Part shown: piece after piece, positions 17,868-28,100 of the stretch
How the letters are laid out: each line of letters begins with the position of its first letter
Position numbering within the stretch: the first letter of the stretch is position 1
Assembly: GCF_029893345.1 (NCBI RefSeq)
Contig: NZ_JARXVE010000011.1
Location: forward strand, 145,707 to 209,706
From: Mycolicibacterium frederiksbergense
GTDB taxonomy: Bacteria > Actinomycetota > Actinomycetes > Mycobacteriales > Mycobacteriaceae
Reading direction: 5' to 3'
Length of the DNA stretch: 64,000 bases
Made by a program: the position numbers and the translations under genes
The notes under the pieces: generated by a model
Database searches by the model: none
What the model was told of the DNA's origin: nothing
What the model saw: the letters and a program-made list of their open reading frames with translations, nothing else

Positions 17868-18071
17868 ATGACACAGGGAACTGTGAAATGGTTCAACGGC
17901 GAGAAGGGCTTCGGCTTCATCGCTCCTGATGGCGGCGCCGCGGACGTCTTCGTTCACTACTCCGAGATCACCGGCGGCGGTTTTCGGTCGCTCGAAGAGA
18001 ACCAGCGTGTCGAGTTCGAGATCACCCAGGGGGCCAAGGGCCCGCAGGCAGTTGGAGTCAAGGCGATCTGA
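17868..18071 (+). CDS. cspA: Cold-shock protein (CspA family)
   Basis: 67 aa, a single OB-fold cold-shock domain. RNP1 is KGFGFIAPD (residues 15-23) and RNP2 is DVFVHYSEI (about 33-41), and the start MTQGTVKWFNGE is typical. It binds single-stranded RNA/DNA and acts as an RNA chaperone in the cytosol. It has its own leader and a strong terminator 20 bp downstream, so it is a single-gene unit. Symbol given by family resemblance; mycobacteria carry cspA and cspB and this copy could be either. Confidence 0.93.
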   Translation: MTQGTVKWFNGEKGFGFIAPDGGAADVFVHYSEITGGGFRSLEENQRVEFEITQGAKGPQAVGVKAI

Positions 18072-18091
18072 CCGCCTCAAGACCTGATTAT

Positions 18092-18122
18092 GGGCTGGTA
18101 CGGATTAGTTCCGTACCAGCCC
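18092..18122 (+). terminator. Intrinsic terminator after the cold-shock gene
   Basis: A perfect 13-bp stem (arm GGGCTGGTACGGA at 18092-18104, complementary arm 18110-18122) with a 5-base loop TTAGT, followed by ATTTTC. It is the clearest terminator in the window. Confidence 0.85.
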
Positions 18123-18159
18123 ATTTTCATGTCACGCGGGTGTTTGGAGTGTTCGCGTC

Positions 18160-19023
18160 TTGGAGATAGTGCTTCGGCGACATCGGGCTCTGTTGAACCG
18201 GCTGCTGCCGGATGCCGAACCGGAGGAACTCACTGTCCGCGAGGGGCAATTCCATGTGGTGGTGATCGGCCCGGGCCGTGTCGTGTGCCTGCCTCGCACC
18301 GAGGCGGCAGCGGCCCGGCTGCCGCGGCGAGCAGCCATTCTGCGTGTCCTCGCCGGGTTCGACCTCGGTTTCCGTACGCCGGATCCGCTGGTGGAAGGCG
18401 GCGCGGACGGCGACGATGAGTCACCTTTCCTAGTGCTGAGCCGTGTTCCCGGAACACCATTGCCAGCTGACGTACTTGATGATTCCCAGGTGGCCGACGC
18501 GGTCGCAGGCCAGTATGTCGGTCTGCTGACCGGTCTGGCCAGAGCCGGCGCCAACGACAAAGTGCGAGCGGCACTGCCGGCACCGGAAGAACGGTGGCGG
18601 CGATTCGCAGCGGATGTCCGCGCCGAGCTGTTCGGGCTGATGTCCGCCGATGGGCGCCGACGGGCCCAAAGGGAACTCGTCGCACTCGACGACCTTCCTG
18701 GCCTCACCGCGGCCGTGGTGCACGGTGACCTCGGCCCCGAGAACGTCCTGTGGGAAAGCCACGGCGGGCTACCGCGCCTGAGCGGAGTGGTCGACTGGGA
18801 CGAAGTCACCCTCGGTGACCCCGCCGAAGACCTCGCGGCCATCGGTGCCGGCTACGGCGAGGGCCTATTGAGGCACATACTGACACTGGGCGGCTGGGCG
18901 GACCACGAAACGACCACCCGCATCGCCACAATCAGCGGAACCTTCGCCCTGCAGCAGGCCCTCGCCGCATACCGGGACGGTGACGAGGAGGAGTTGGCAG
19001 ACGGCCTGGTGGGGTACCGCTGA
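18160..19023 (+). CDS. Aminoglycoside phosphotransferase-like (APH fold) kinase
   Basis: 287 aa. The APH/choline-kinase catalytic loop is VVHGDLGPENVLW (H-G-D-x4-N) and the metal-binding segment is GVVDWDEVTLGDPAEDLA. The N-terminal lobe is short and lacks an obvious Gly-rich loop. It probably phosphorylates a small hydroxyl compound; resistance to an aminoglycoside is possible but not shown. The start is a TTG at 18160; a GTG at 18169 is an alternative. It sits directly behind the cold-shock terminator and is convergent with the TetR gene. Confidence 0.8.
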   Translation: MEIVLRRHRALLNRLLPDAEPEELTVREGQFHVVVIGPGRVVCLPRTEAAAARLPRRAAILRVLAGFDLGFRTPDPLVEGGADGDDESPFLVLSRVPGTPLPADVLDDSQVADAVAGQYVGLLTGLARAGANDKVRAALPAPEERWRRFAADVRAELFGLMSADGRRRAQRELVALDDLPGLTAAVVHGDLGPENVLWESHGGLPRLSGVVDWDEVTLGDPAEDLAAIGAGYGEGLLRHILTLGGWADHETTTRIATISGTFALQQALAAYRDGDEEELADGLVGYR

Positions 19024-19073
19024 ATGGGCTCGCTCCTCCGTCCCGCCGGAGGGCTCGGCCGCCGTGTCAGTGT

Positions 19074-19739
19074 TCAGGCGCGGATGGCAGGCAGGATCAG
19101 GGTATCGATGACGTCGCGGACGAACTTCGCGTCGGCACTCTGACCGTTGATCACCCGCATCAGACCCATCCCGGTCAGCACGTCGGCCACCAGTGACCAG
19201 TCCCGGTCGGGCGCCACTTCACCGCGGGCGGCGGCCTGCTCGAGGATGGCTGTCACCACACGCCTGCCCTTGAGCAGCATCAGATCGTCGAGGGCCGAGG
19301 CGAGCTGCTGGTCATGGGCGGCCTCGACGGCAACCCGCAGCACCACGTCGTAGGGAACCAACTCGTCGTCGTTGCGCGCGGCACGCTCCACGATCGCATC
19401 GAAATCGCCGGCGAGGCTGCCGGTGTCGGGGGCGTCGTCGGACATCAGGTCGGGCCGCCAGTACACCAGCGCATCGGTGATCAACGCTGCCTTCGACGAC
19501 CAGCGCCGGTATATCGCAGCCTTGCCGACCCCCGCTCGGGCGGCGATGTCATTCATGTTGGTGTTGTTGTAGCCGTTCTCCGCCAATGCCGCCAACGCGG
19601 CATTGAGGATGGCGGGATCACGCGATCGGTCGAGTCGACCATCGGTGCGCTGGCGCAGCTTCGACTCTGTATCCGACATGCATTCCGATCCGGCAACCCC
19701 CGCCTCGGTCACCAGCTTGCCAGATCGGCTCGCACTCAC
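19074..19739 (-). CDS. TetR-family regulator downstream of the second mmpL
   Basis: 221 aa from the GTG at 19739, which overlaps the mmpL stop (GTGA); a later Met at 19679 is possible. HTH: ALAALAENGYNNTNMNDIAA and RAGVGKAAIYRRWSSKAALI are classical TetR helices 1-3. The C-terminal half is a variable ligand domain. Being the last gene of the mmpS-mmpL operon, it is likely a feedback repressor acting at the 28-bp palindrome (23074-23101) before mmpS. Confidence 0.88.
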   Translation of the reverse strand: MSASRSGKLVTEAGVAGSECMSDTESKLRQRTDGRLDRSRDPAILNAALAALAENGYNNTNMNDIAARAGVGKAAIYRRWSSKAALITDALVYWRPDLMSDDAPDTGSLAGDFDAIVERAARNDDELVPYDVVLRVAVEAAHDQQLASALDDLMLLKGRRVVTAILEQAAARGEVAPDRDWSLVADVLTGMGLMRVINGQSADAKFVRDVIDTLILPAIRA

Positions 19740-22615
19740 GCAGTCGTCACCGGAATGGGCGCGGTGTTCTCGTCCGCCGGTTGCGCCTCAGGATCAGTAC
19801 GCCCCCGCCTGGTGATCTCGAAGGTGTTGAGCGGCCACCAGAACCAGCGGCCCAGCGCCGCAGCGATCGCCGGTGTCATGAACGCGCGCACCATCAACGT
19901 GTCGATGATCAGGCCGATACCGATGGTCATACCCAGCTGGCCGACCACCCGCAGGTCGCTGACCAACATCGCCATCATGGTGAAGGCGAAAACCAAGCCT
20001 GCCGCGGTGACGACGCGCCCGGTCGCCCCCACGCCTCGGATGATGCCCGTGTTGAGCCCGGCGTGGATCTCTTCTTTGAGGCGCGAGACCAGCAGCAGGT
20101 TGTAGTCCGAACCCACTGCCAACAGGATCACCATCGACAACGGGAGCACGATCCACTGCACGCCTAGGCCCAAGATGTCCTGCCAGAGCAGCACCGACAA
20201 TCCACACGCGATACCCAGGGATGCGGCCACGGTGCCGACGATCACCAACGCCGCCACCACGCTGCGGGTGATGATCAGCATGATCGAGAAGATCAGGATC
20301 AGCGACGCGATGAGCGCAATCATCAGGTCAGTGGTGACGCCGTCCTGCATATCGGCGTACAACGATGCGGTACCGGCGAGCGAGACCTTCGCGGTGGCCA
20401 GCGGGGTGCCCTTGAGGGCGTCGGCAACGACATCCTTGAGATCCCGGACATGTTCGATGCCCTCCACCGAAGCGGGGTCGCCCTGGTGGGTGATGATCAT
20501 CCGGACCGACTTGTGATCCGGCGACATGAACATCTTGATCCCACGCTGGAAGTCGGGATTGTCGAACACATCCGGCGGCAGGTAGAAGAAGTCATCGTTC
20601 TTGGCCTGATCGAAATACAGACCGATCTCCGTCGCGCCTTTGGCCAGTTCCTGTTGCTGGGCCTGGGTTCCGGCCATGGTGCTGTGGGTCGCGATCATGA
20701 AGTCGCGCATCGTCTTCATCGAGTCGATGGTCTGCTGCAGAACCGGCAGCATCTTCGGCATCAACTCGTCCATGTGGTCGATGTCGACGGTGAGCTTCTG
20801 CATCTGGTCGGTGAGTTGGTCGATGCCGTCCAAGGTGTCAAAGATCGACCGCATCGACTGACAGATCGGGATGTCGAAGCAGTGCGGCTCCCAGTACAGG
20901 TAGTTGCGCAGCGGCCGGAAGAAATCGTCGAAGTTGGCCAGGTTGTCCCGCATTTCCTGGGTGGTCGCCAGCATCTCGTGGGTGTTGCCGGCCATGCTGT
21001 GCGTGGTTTCGGTCATCTCCTTCGTGATGGCGTACATGCGTTCCATGCTGGCGACGGTCTTGGCCATCTCGTCGGCCTGCTCAAGCATCTGAGCCGAGTT
21101 GTCGTTGTTGAACTTCGCGGCCTGCAGAGTGCCGGCGTTCTGCGCGCCGAGCAGGAATGGGATGGAGCTGTGCTCGATCGGTGCGCCCAGTGGGCGGGTG
21201 ATGGTCTGCACCCGGTCGACGCCCCGCATGCGGAAGACGCTCTTGGCGACCTTTTCGATCACCAGCATGTCCGCCGGGGTACGCAGGTCATGATCGGTCT
21301 CGAGCATCAACAGTTCGGGGTTCATCCGGGCCTGGGAGAAATGCCGGTCCGCGACGGCCATGGCCAGGTTGGCGGGCATGTCCTCAGGGGTGAACTTCTG
21401 GTCGTTGTACTGCGGCACATAGGTCATCAGACTGACGAAGCCCAGGACGGCGACCATGCCGGTCAGCAAGATGATCGGAATGGGCCAGCGAACCGTGGCG
21501 GTTCCGACCTTGCGCCAGTTCCGCGTCGACAGATTCTGCCGGGGGTCGAGCAGTCCGAACTTCGATGCCACGGTGAGAACCGCCGGCGCCAATGTCAGTG
21601 ACGCGGCGATGACCACCAGAATCGCGATCGCGCAGGGCGGACCCATGGTCTGGAAGTAGGGCAGCGTCGTCATGCTGAGGCACATCAGGGCGCCGACGAT
21701 GGTCAGCCCGGAGCCCAGGATGACGTGCGAGACGCCGCTGTATGCGACATAGAACGCGTCTTCGCGATCCAGCCCCTTGGCTCGCTCCTCGTGATATCGG
21801 CCCAGTAGGAAGATCACGTAATCCGTTACCGCGGCCAGCGACAACATGGTCACCATGCTCACCGCATACGGGGTCAAACCGATGATGTTCAGGTTGCCGA
21901 ATATGGCCGTAACACCCATTGCGGCAAACAGTCCCAGACCGATCACCAGCATCGACACCAGCACCGTCACCACGGAGCGGTAGATGAACAGCAGCATCAG
22001 GATGATGATGGCGACCGAAACCAGTTCCATTTTCGCCATGCTTTGATGCCCCGCCACGCTGGTGTCGGCGTTGAGGACCGTGTTGCCCGCAACATGGGCT
22101 TTGATGCCCGGCGGCGCGGGCATCGAGGCGACGATGTCACGCACGGCGGCGACCGACTCGTGGCTCGCGCTGGTGCCCTGCGAGCCGTTGAGGAAGATCT
22201 GCACATAGGCCGACTTGCCGTCGACGCTCTGCGAGCCCGCCGCCGTCAACGGGTCACTCCAGAAGTCCTGAACGTTCTGCACGTGCTCGCGATCGGCGTT
22301 CAGCTTGGCGACGATCTCGTCATAGAACTTGTGCGCTTCGGCGCCGAGCTTGTCCTCGCCCTCCAGCACGACCATCGCCGTGGAGTCCGAATCGTACTGC
22401 TGGAATACCTTGCCGATATTCAGCATCGCCTGATAGGACGGCGCGTTGATCGGGCTGATCGGCACCGACCGGGTCGCCGCGACCTCACCCAGCGATGGGA
22501 AAAACGTGCCCAGGACGACAGTGAGGAGCACCCAGAACAGCAGGATCGGTAACGAGAATATCCGCACCATCCGGCCGAGGAACGGACGATGGGATTTCGT
22601 GTGCGCGTTGCTCAT
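19736..22615 (-). CDS. MmpL-type RND transporter, second copy
   Basis: 959 aa with the same layout as the first copy: N-terminal helix, two periplasmic domains and two helix blocks. WEPHCFDIPICQSMRSIFD marks the end of the coiled-coil insert; this insert is rich in Met and His (several TMKTM-, MAGT- and MEK-like heptads between about 490 and 680). It is coupled at both ends: mmpS stop/ATG overlap (22612-22615) and stop/GTG overlap with the TetR gene. Predicted exporter of a lipid, siderophore or drug; MmpL4/5-like with MmpS. Confidence 0.93.
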   Translation of the reverse strand: MSNAHTKSHRPFLGRMVRIFSLPILLFWVLLTVVLGTFFPSLGEVAATRSVPISPINAPSYQAMLNIGKVFQQYDSDSTAMVVLEGEDKLGAEAHKFYDEIVAKLNADREHVQNVQDFWSDPLTAAGSQSVDGKSAYVQIFLNGSQGTSASHESVAAVRDIVASMPAPPGIKAHVAGNTVLNADTSVAGHQSMAKMELVSVAIIILMLLFIYRSVVTVLVSMLVIGLGLFAAMGVTAIFGNLNIIGLTPYAVSMVTMLSLAAVTDYVIFLLGRYHEERAKGLDREDAFYVAYSGVSHVILGSGLTIVGALMCLSMTTLPYFQTMGPPCAIAILVVIAASLTLAPAVLTVASKFGLLDPRQNLSTRNWRKVGTATVRWPIPIILLTGMVAVLGFVSLMTYVPQYNDQKFTPEDMPANLAMAVADRHFSQARMNPELLMLETDHDLRTPADMLVIEKVAKSVFRMRGVDRVQTITRPLGAPIEHSSIPFLLGAQNAGTLQAAKFNNDNSAQMLEQADEMAKTVASMERMYAITKEMTETTHSMAGNTHEMLATTQEMRDNLANFDDFFRPLRNYLYWEPHCFDIPICQSMRSIFDTLDGIDQLTDQMQKLTVDIDHMDELMPKMLPVLQQTIDSMKTMRDFMIATHSTMAGTQAQQQELAKGATEIGLYFDQAKNDDFFYLPPDVFDNPDFQRGIKMFMSPDHKSVRMIITHQGDPASVEGIEHVRDLKDVVADALKGTPLATAKVSLAGTASLYADMQDGVTTDLMIALIASLILIFSIMLIITRSVVAALVIVGTVAASLGIACGLSVLLWQDILGLGVQWIVLPLSMVILLAVGSDYNLLLVSRLKEEIHAGLNTGIIRGVGATGRVVTAAGLVFAFTMMAMLVSDLRVVGQLGMTIGIGLIIDTLMVRAFMTPAIAAALGRWFWWPLNTFEITRRGRTDPEAQPADENTAPIPVTTA

Positions 22616-23040
22616 ACGGATTTCACCAAGCAGTAGATGAACGGTTTGATTGTGTCGGTGCTCGCTCGTTCGTCGCGCACCACGCCGTCAACGGTCACCC
22701 GGCACCGAAGGTCACTGACGTTGCGCTCACCCTGGGCAATGATGTTGGCCGACATCGACGGCAGCGTCGTCACGATCGTGAATGACCAAGGCAGCGGGGT
22801 GTTTTCGATGAGATTGGGTTGACCGTTCTCATCGAGGTAGTTGAGGTTCGCGGTCCCGCCCGTCCCGGTGATCTCGTAGGTGATGTGCTTCGGGTTGAAG
22901 TTCTCGGTGATTGCGGAGCCCTCCGCCAGGTTCGGGCCTGGGTCTGCGGGCTCGCGAATACGGAGAATCGCATAGGCACCCAAGGCGACAACGACTACCA
23001 GCAGCAGCGGTATCCACGCCTTCTTGAGCAATCGGAACAC
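22612..23040 (-). CDS. MmpS-family accessory membrane protein, second copy
   Basis: 142 aa. An N-terminal anchor (LKKAWIPLLLVVVVALGAYA) is followed by the MmpS periplasmic domain with KHITYEITGTGGTANLNYLD, PLPWSFTIVTTLPSMSANII, CRVTVDGVVRDE and the terminal YCLVKSV. The GTG start has a very strong GGGGGAGG 8 bp upstream. First gene of mmpS-mmpL-tetR; the 28-bp palindrome lies 33 bp upstream of the start. Confidence 0.9.
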   Translation of the reverse strand: MFRLLKKAWIPLLLVVVVALGAYAILRIREPADPGPNLAEGSAITENFNPKHITYEITGTGGTANLNYLDENGQPNLIENTPLPWSFTIVTTLPSMSANIIAQGERNVSDLRCRVTVDGVVRDERASTDTIKPFIYCLVKSV

Positions 23041-23073
23041 CGCTGCGCCTCCCCCTGTGCACTCGACTGTTTA

Positions 23074-23101
23074 CCCAGACGGAACTCAAGTTCCGTCTGG
23101 G
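23074..23101. promoter_or_regulatory. 28-bp perfect palindrome, operator of mmpS-mmpL-tetR
   Basis: Arms CCCAGACGGAACT (23074-23086) and its exact complement (23089-23101) around CA. It lies between the end of an upstream TetR gene and the mmpS start. The length and symmetry fit a TetR dimer (or pair of dimers). Confidence 0.8.
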
Positions 23102-23150
23102 AGGATGCCAAGTACTGTACTCGAGGCAGGCCCGGTCAACGACTCGGCGC

Positions 23151-23819
23151 TTACCGCCGCCGAAACTGTTCGAGACCGGCGATCACGATGTCGAGATTGA
23201 AGTCGAAGTCGTGATCCGCGGTCGCGGCGGTGCCGCGATCGGTCACCACTGCGCCCAGTAGCGGAAAGTCATCGGCCGGAAGGTCTTTCAGGGCGCGAAC
23301 CACCTCGGGTGTCTGGTGGTGCAGTCGCGACTCGGCCGACCCCAGCACATCGTGCGCGGCCGATAGCGCAAGCCCGGATACCAGCGTCAGCACCCGGCCG
23401 GCATCGTCGGTGCCGAATCCGCCGACGGTCAACGCCCGCAGCACTCGCTCGGCCACGGCGAGGCTGGCCGCACCGGCGGCCCCGCGCAACCGGAAGCTGG
23501 TGGCCGTCACGCCGATTTTGAGCACGCCTTGGCGGATGGCCCTGCCGTAGGCCCGCAACATCTCCTGCCAACTCGCATCGTCGGGCAGATCGATCGAGCG
23601 GAGCTCGGATTCGAATAGATCGGCCACGACCAGCTCAAGCAGGCCATCACGGTCACCCACGTAGTAGTGCAACGCACTGCGGTCCACGCCGAGCACGTCG
23701 GCGACCGCCTGCATCGTCAACGCGCCCGGGGCGATGCTGCGGGCCGCGGCGACGATCTGATTCTGATCAATGCGCGGCGGGCGGCCCCGCCCGCGGCGTG
23801 GCGGGTTTCCGGTGCTCAC
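23151..23819 (-). CDS. TetR-family regulator upstream of the second mmpS
   Basis: 222 aa from the GTG at 23819 (AGGG 8 bp upstream); a GTG at 23843 is the alternative. The N-terminus GNPPRRGRGRPPRIDQNQIV is an AT-hook-like basic arm. HTH: MQAVADVLGVDRSALHYYVG. The C-terminal domain resembles the TetR_C group of Tn10 TetR-like proteins, with an FRLRGAAGAASLAVAERVL core. It is divergent from the amine-dehydrogenase-like gene (109 bp apart) and on the same strand as mmpS, so it could control either. Confidence 0.85.
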   Translation of the reverse strand: MSTGNPPRRGRGRPPRIDQNQIVAAARSIAPGALTMQAVADVLGVDRSALHYYVGDRDGLLELVVADLFESELRSIDLPDDASWQEMLRAYGRAIRQGVLKIGVTATSFRLRGAAGAASLAVAERVLRALTVGGFGTDDAGRVLTLVSGLALSAAHDVLGSAESRLHHQTPEVVRALKDLPADDFPLLGAVVTDRGTAATADHDFDFNLDIVIAGLEQFRRR

Positions 23820-23928
23820 AGCGGCAACCCTAGCCGCCCACACCGCCCCGACGGTTCAACCCTTTCCTTTTTCTCACGGGCGTGGAAAACTGCCGATGCC
23901 TAGGAAGACCCACGAAGGGAGCCCTGCG

Positions 23929-25014
23929 GTGTCACACAGTTCGCCATACCGGGTCGTTCAATGGACGACGGGAAATGTCGGCAAGAGTTCGGTGGCGGCC
24001 ATTGCCCGCAACCCAACGCTGGAACTGGTGGGCTGCTACGCGTGGTCACCGGACAAGGTCGGCAAGGACGCCGGCGAGCTGGTCGGCATCGAACCTCTCG
24101 GGGTCACCGCCACCAATGACGTCGAGGCACTGCTGGCCCTCAAGCCGGACGTCGTGGTCTACAACCCGATGTGGATCGACCTCGACGAACTCGTCCGCAT
24201 CCTCGAAGCCGGGGTCAATGTCGTCGCGACGGCGTCGTTCATCACCGGGCACAACCAGGGCGAGGGCCGGGACCGGATCGCCGAGGCCTGCCGCCGCGGC
24301 GGCTCGACGATGTTCGGCTCGGGCATCAGCCCCGGCTACGTCAACCAGCTGGCGATCGTGGCGGCCGGCATCTGCGATCGGGTGGACAAGATCACCGTCA
24401 ACGAGGCCGCCGACACCACCTTCTACGACTCACCGGAGACCGAGAAGCCGGTCGGCTTCGGCCAACCGATCGACCACCCCGATCTGCAGGCTATGACCGC
24501 CCACGGCACCGGTGTCTTCGGGGAGGCGGTGCGGATGATCGGTGACGCGCTGGGCATCGAGTTCAACGAGGTCCGCTGCGACGCCGAATATGCCCAGACC
24601 ACAGCGGATCTCGACCTGGGTTCGTGGACCATCCCGGCCGGATGCGTCGCAGGCGTGTTCGTCAGCTGGAAGGGCTTGATCAATGAATCGGCTGGTGGCC
24701 AACGCACTGTCGTCGAGCTCACCCTACGGTGGCGCAAAGGTCAGACATTGCAGCCGGATTGGCAGATCGACCAGGACGGCTGGGTGATCGAGGTCGCCGG
24801 TCGCCCGACCGTGACGATGAAGGTCGGCTTCCTGCCACCCCCCGACTTCGAGGCCACCACCCTGGAGGAGTTCATGGTGCTCGGGCACATCATGACCGCC
24901 ACGCCGCCGATCAATGCGATCCCCGCGGTGGTCAACGCCGCACCCGGCATCGTCACCTACAACGATCTCCCGCTGATCCTGCCGCGTGGCGTGGTGCCGC
25001 CGAGCCACGGCTGA
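23929..25014 (+). CDS. NAD(P)H-dependent amine dehydrogenase/dihydrodipicolinate-reductase-like protein
   Basis: 361 aa. A Rossmann N-terminus (YRVVQWTTGNVGKSSVAAIA), then NPTLELVGCYAWSPDKVGKD and ALKPDVVVYNPMW, is characteristic of the DapB-like/2,4-diaminopentanoate dehydrogenase group. It is annotated in mycobacteria as dihydrodipicolinate reductase but is not the lysine-pathway DapB. It would reduce or oxidise an imine/amine with a pyridine nucleotide. The GTG start is preferred over the ATG at 23896 because AAGGGAG lies at good spacing. Confidence 0.82.
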   Translation: MSHSSPYRVVQWTTGNVGKSSVAAIARNPTLELVGCYAWSPDKVGKDAGELVGIEPLGVTATNDVEALLALKPDVVVYNPMWIDLDELVRILEAGVNVVATASFITGHNQGEGRDRIAEACRRGGSTMFGSGISPGYVNQLAIVAAGICDRVDKITVNEAADTTFYDSPETEKPVGFGQPIDHPDLQAMTAHGTGVFGEAVRMIGDALGIEFNEVRCDAEYAQTTADLDLGSWTIPAGCVAGVFVSWKGLINESAGGQRTVVELTLRWRKGQTLQPDWQIDQDGWVIEVAGRPTVTMKVGFLPPPDFEATTLEEFMVLGHIMTATPPINAIPAVVNAAPGIVTYNDLPLILPRGVVPPSHG

Positions 25015-25042
25015 GCCCCAGACTGACTTACACACTGTAATC

Positions 25043-25058
25043 GCGATCCTTGGATCGC
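25043..25058. promoter_or_regulatory. Inverted repeat GCGATCC-TT-GGATCGC before the GDH gene
   Basis: Perfect 7-bp arms with a 2-bp centre, 28 bp after the amine-dehydrogenase-like stop and 105 bp before the GDH start. No T-run follows, so an operator is as likely as a terminator. Confidence 0.35.
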
Positions 25059-25162
25059 TGACACTTTGCAACCTCCCCACCGGCGTTCCACACCACAGGA
25101 TTGGATCCAGCCGTCGAAGGCCACCGACGGAATCGATCAACGCCGATTGAGGAGAATAATCC

Positions 25163-28100
25163 GTGAACCCGTTGCGCACCAACGCTGTTGCGCCCGCCAC
25201 GCAGGACCCTGCTGATGGAACGGCGGTACCCAACCCGCTGTTGGACATCAGTGCGCTCAACGATCTGATGGGCGACGCGGTCGCGGTGAATCTGGATTGT
25301 GTCGGCACCGAAGACGGCCGACTGGACTTCGCCCTTGCTGCCATCGAGCCCGTTCCGCTGCGCCGGATGCTGCCCGCGCTGCACAGCATGGATCTGGAGG
25401 TGATCGAGGAGCAGACCAGCACCTGGACGCGGCCCGACGGGCAGCTCTGCCACATCTATCACCTGGCGCTGCAGGCCGGCCCGGACGCGATCACCGCGCT
25501 GGCGCAGCCGACGCGCGACACTGCCGACCGCATCTGCGAGACGTTCCAGGCGATGTGGTCCGGCCGCGTCGAATCCGACGGGTTCAACGGGCTGATCCTG
25601 CGGGCCTCGATGAACTGGCGCCAGGTCAGCGTGCTGCGCAGCTACAGTCGCTACCTTCGCCAGCTGCCGCTGCCCTACAGCCAGACCCGTATCCAGCGGG
25701 TGCTGCTGGACAATCCCGACGCAGGCCGGGCGCTGCTGGCGTTGTTCGAGGCCCGGTTCGACCGCACCGAACAACCGGCTGACAGCCCCGAGCGCATCGC
25801 GCGCATCGCCGAGGCCGACGAAACTGTGGCCGCCGAGATCGACCGGGTGCTGCACATCGACGCCGATCGGATCCTGCGCGCTTACCGCAGCCTGATCAAC
25901 GCCACCGTTCGCACCAACGCATTCGCCCCCGGAGCGCTGTCCGTCGCAGCCCCCTACCTGGTGCACAAGCTGAGCGCTCAGGACCTCGATGAGCTGCCCC
26001 ATCCGCGCCCGCTGTCCGAGATCTTCGTCTACTCACCAGAATTCGAAGGTCTTCACCTTCGATTCGGACTCGTCGCCCGCGGCGGCCTGCGGTGGTCGGA
26101 CCGGCACGACGACTACCGGACCGAAGTCCTGGGCCTGGTCAAGGCGCAGGCGGTGAAGAACTCCATGATCGTGCCCGCGGGCGCCAAGGGGGTATTCGTC
26201 GTCAAGGCCCGCACCGCCGCGGGCAACGCCGCCCGGGCCCAGGGGCTGCGCAGCTACAAGCAGTTCATCGCCGCCCTGCTCGATGTCGTCGACCCCACTG
26301 CCGACACCAACTCCGACACCGAGGACCGGGCGCGCATTGGCGGCGTCGTGTGCCACGACGGGGCCGACCCCTACCTGGTCGTGGCGGCCGACAAGGGCAC
26401 CGCCACGTTCTCCGACACCGCCAACGCGGTAGCGCTCGACCGTGGTTACTGGATGGGCGATGCGTTCGCTTCGGGCGGGTCGGCCGGCTACGACCACAAG
26501 GCGATGGGAATCACCGCCCGAGGCGCGTGGGTCAGCGGCGACAGCCACCTCGCCGAACTCGGCATCGACCCGCACACCGACCCGTTCACGGCCGTCAGCG
26601 TGGGCGACATGAGCGGCGATGTCTTCGGCAACGGAATGCTGCTGCGGCGAGGTCTGCGGCTGGTAGCAGCCTTCGATCACCGGCACATCTTCATCGACCC
26701 CGCGCCGGACACCGAACGGGCCCGCGCCGAGCGGAAGAGACTGTTCGAGCTGCCCCAATCGTCGTGGGATGACTACGATCGCACGTTGATCAGTGCCGGT
26801 GGCGGTGTGTGGCCGCGGACCGCCAAGACGATTTCCACGACGCCGGAGATGCGCGCCGCACTGGGGATCGCCGACCACGAAACCCGGCTGACCCCCAATC
26901 AGCTGATCAGCAGGATCCTGTGCGCCCCAGTGGATCTGTTGTTCAACGGCGGCATCGGCACCTACATCAAGGCCAGCAACGAACAGCACGCCGACATCGC
27001 CGACAAGGTGAACGACGGGGTTCGGGTCAATGCCGACGAGGTCCGGACCCGAGTGATCGTCGAGGGCGGAAACCTCGGGCTTTCCCAGCGCGCCCGCATC
27101 GAGTACACCCGCCTCGGCGGGCTGATGAACACCGACGCCATCGACAACGCCGCCGGAGTGGACTGCTCCGACCATGAGGTCAACATCAAGATCCTGCTGA
27201 GTTCTGCCGAACGGGCCGGCCTGATCAGCGGCAGTGCCCGCAACGGCCTGCTTGCGGACATGACCGACGAGGTGGCCCAACTGGTTCTGGCGAACAATCA
27301 GGACCACAATCGGTTGCTCAGCGATGCCCGGTCGAACGCGGCCCAGATGGTCGACGTGCATGCTCGGATGACGGCCGACCTCGAGGCCCGTCGCGGATTG
27401 CACCGTTCTCGCGAGAATCTGCCCAGTGCAACCGAATTCAGCGAGCTGGCCAAGGAAGGCCGCGGCCTCGTCGCGCCAGAACTGGCTACCTTGATGGCGC
27501 ATGTGAAGCTCGATCTCAAGGCCGAGCTGCTCAGCGAGAAGTTCGACGATCCTTACTTCGTCGCGACCCTGACCGACTACTTCCCCCCGACACTGCGGCG
27601 TCGCCTCGGCGAGCCGCTGCCCGAGCACCCGCTGCGCCGGGAGATCATCGTCACCTCGATCGTCAATCGCGTGCTGGCCACCTCGGGGCTGACGTTCATG
27701 TTCCGGCTTGGCGAGGAAACCGGCGCCGACATAGCCGATATCGTGCGGGCGCATGCGGTGGCGTCCGAGGTATTCGACCTGGACACCCTGTGGGACGACA
27801 TCTACGCCGCCGGTCTGTCGCCGGCGTTGACCAACGCCGTGATCATCGAGGGTCGCCGGCTGCTCGACCGGGCCGCGCGATGGTTCCTGCTCAACCGGCC
27901 GCAACCGCTCGATGTCGATCTGGAGATCGCGCGATTCAGCGAGCTGGTGGCGCTGCTGCGCGGGCAACTCGGATCGATGTTGCGGGGCCAAGAACGAGAC
28001 ACCGTCACCGAGTCGCTCAACGCCCTGGTCGTCCGCGGCGTGCCGGCCGATATTGCGCGCCGGATCAGCGAATCCCTGTACGCATTCAGCCTTCTGGACA

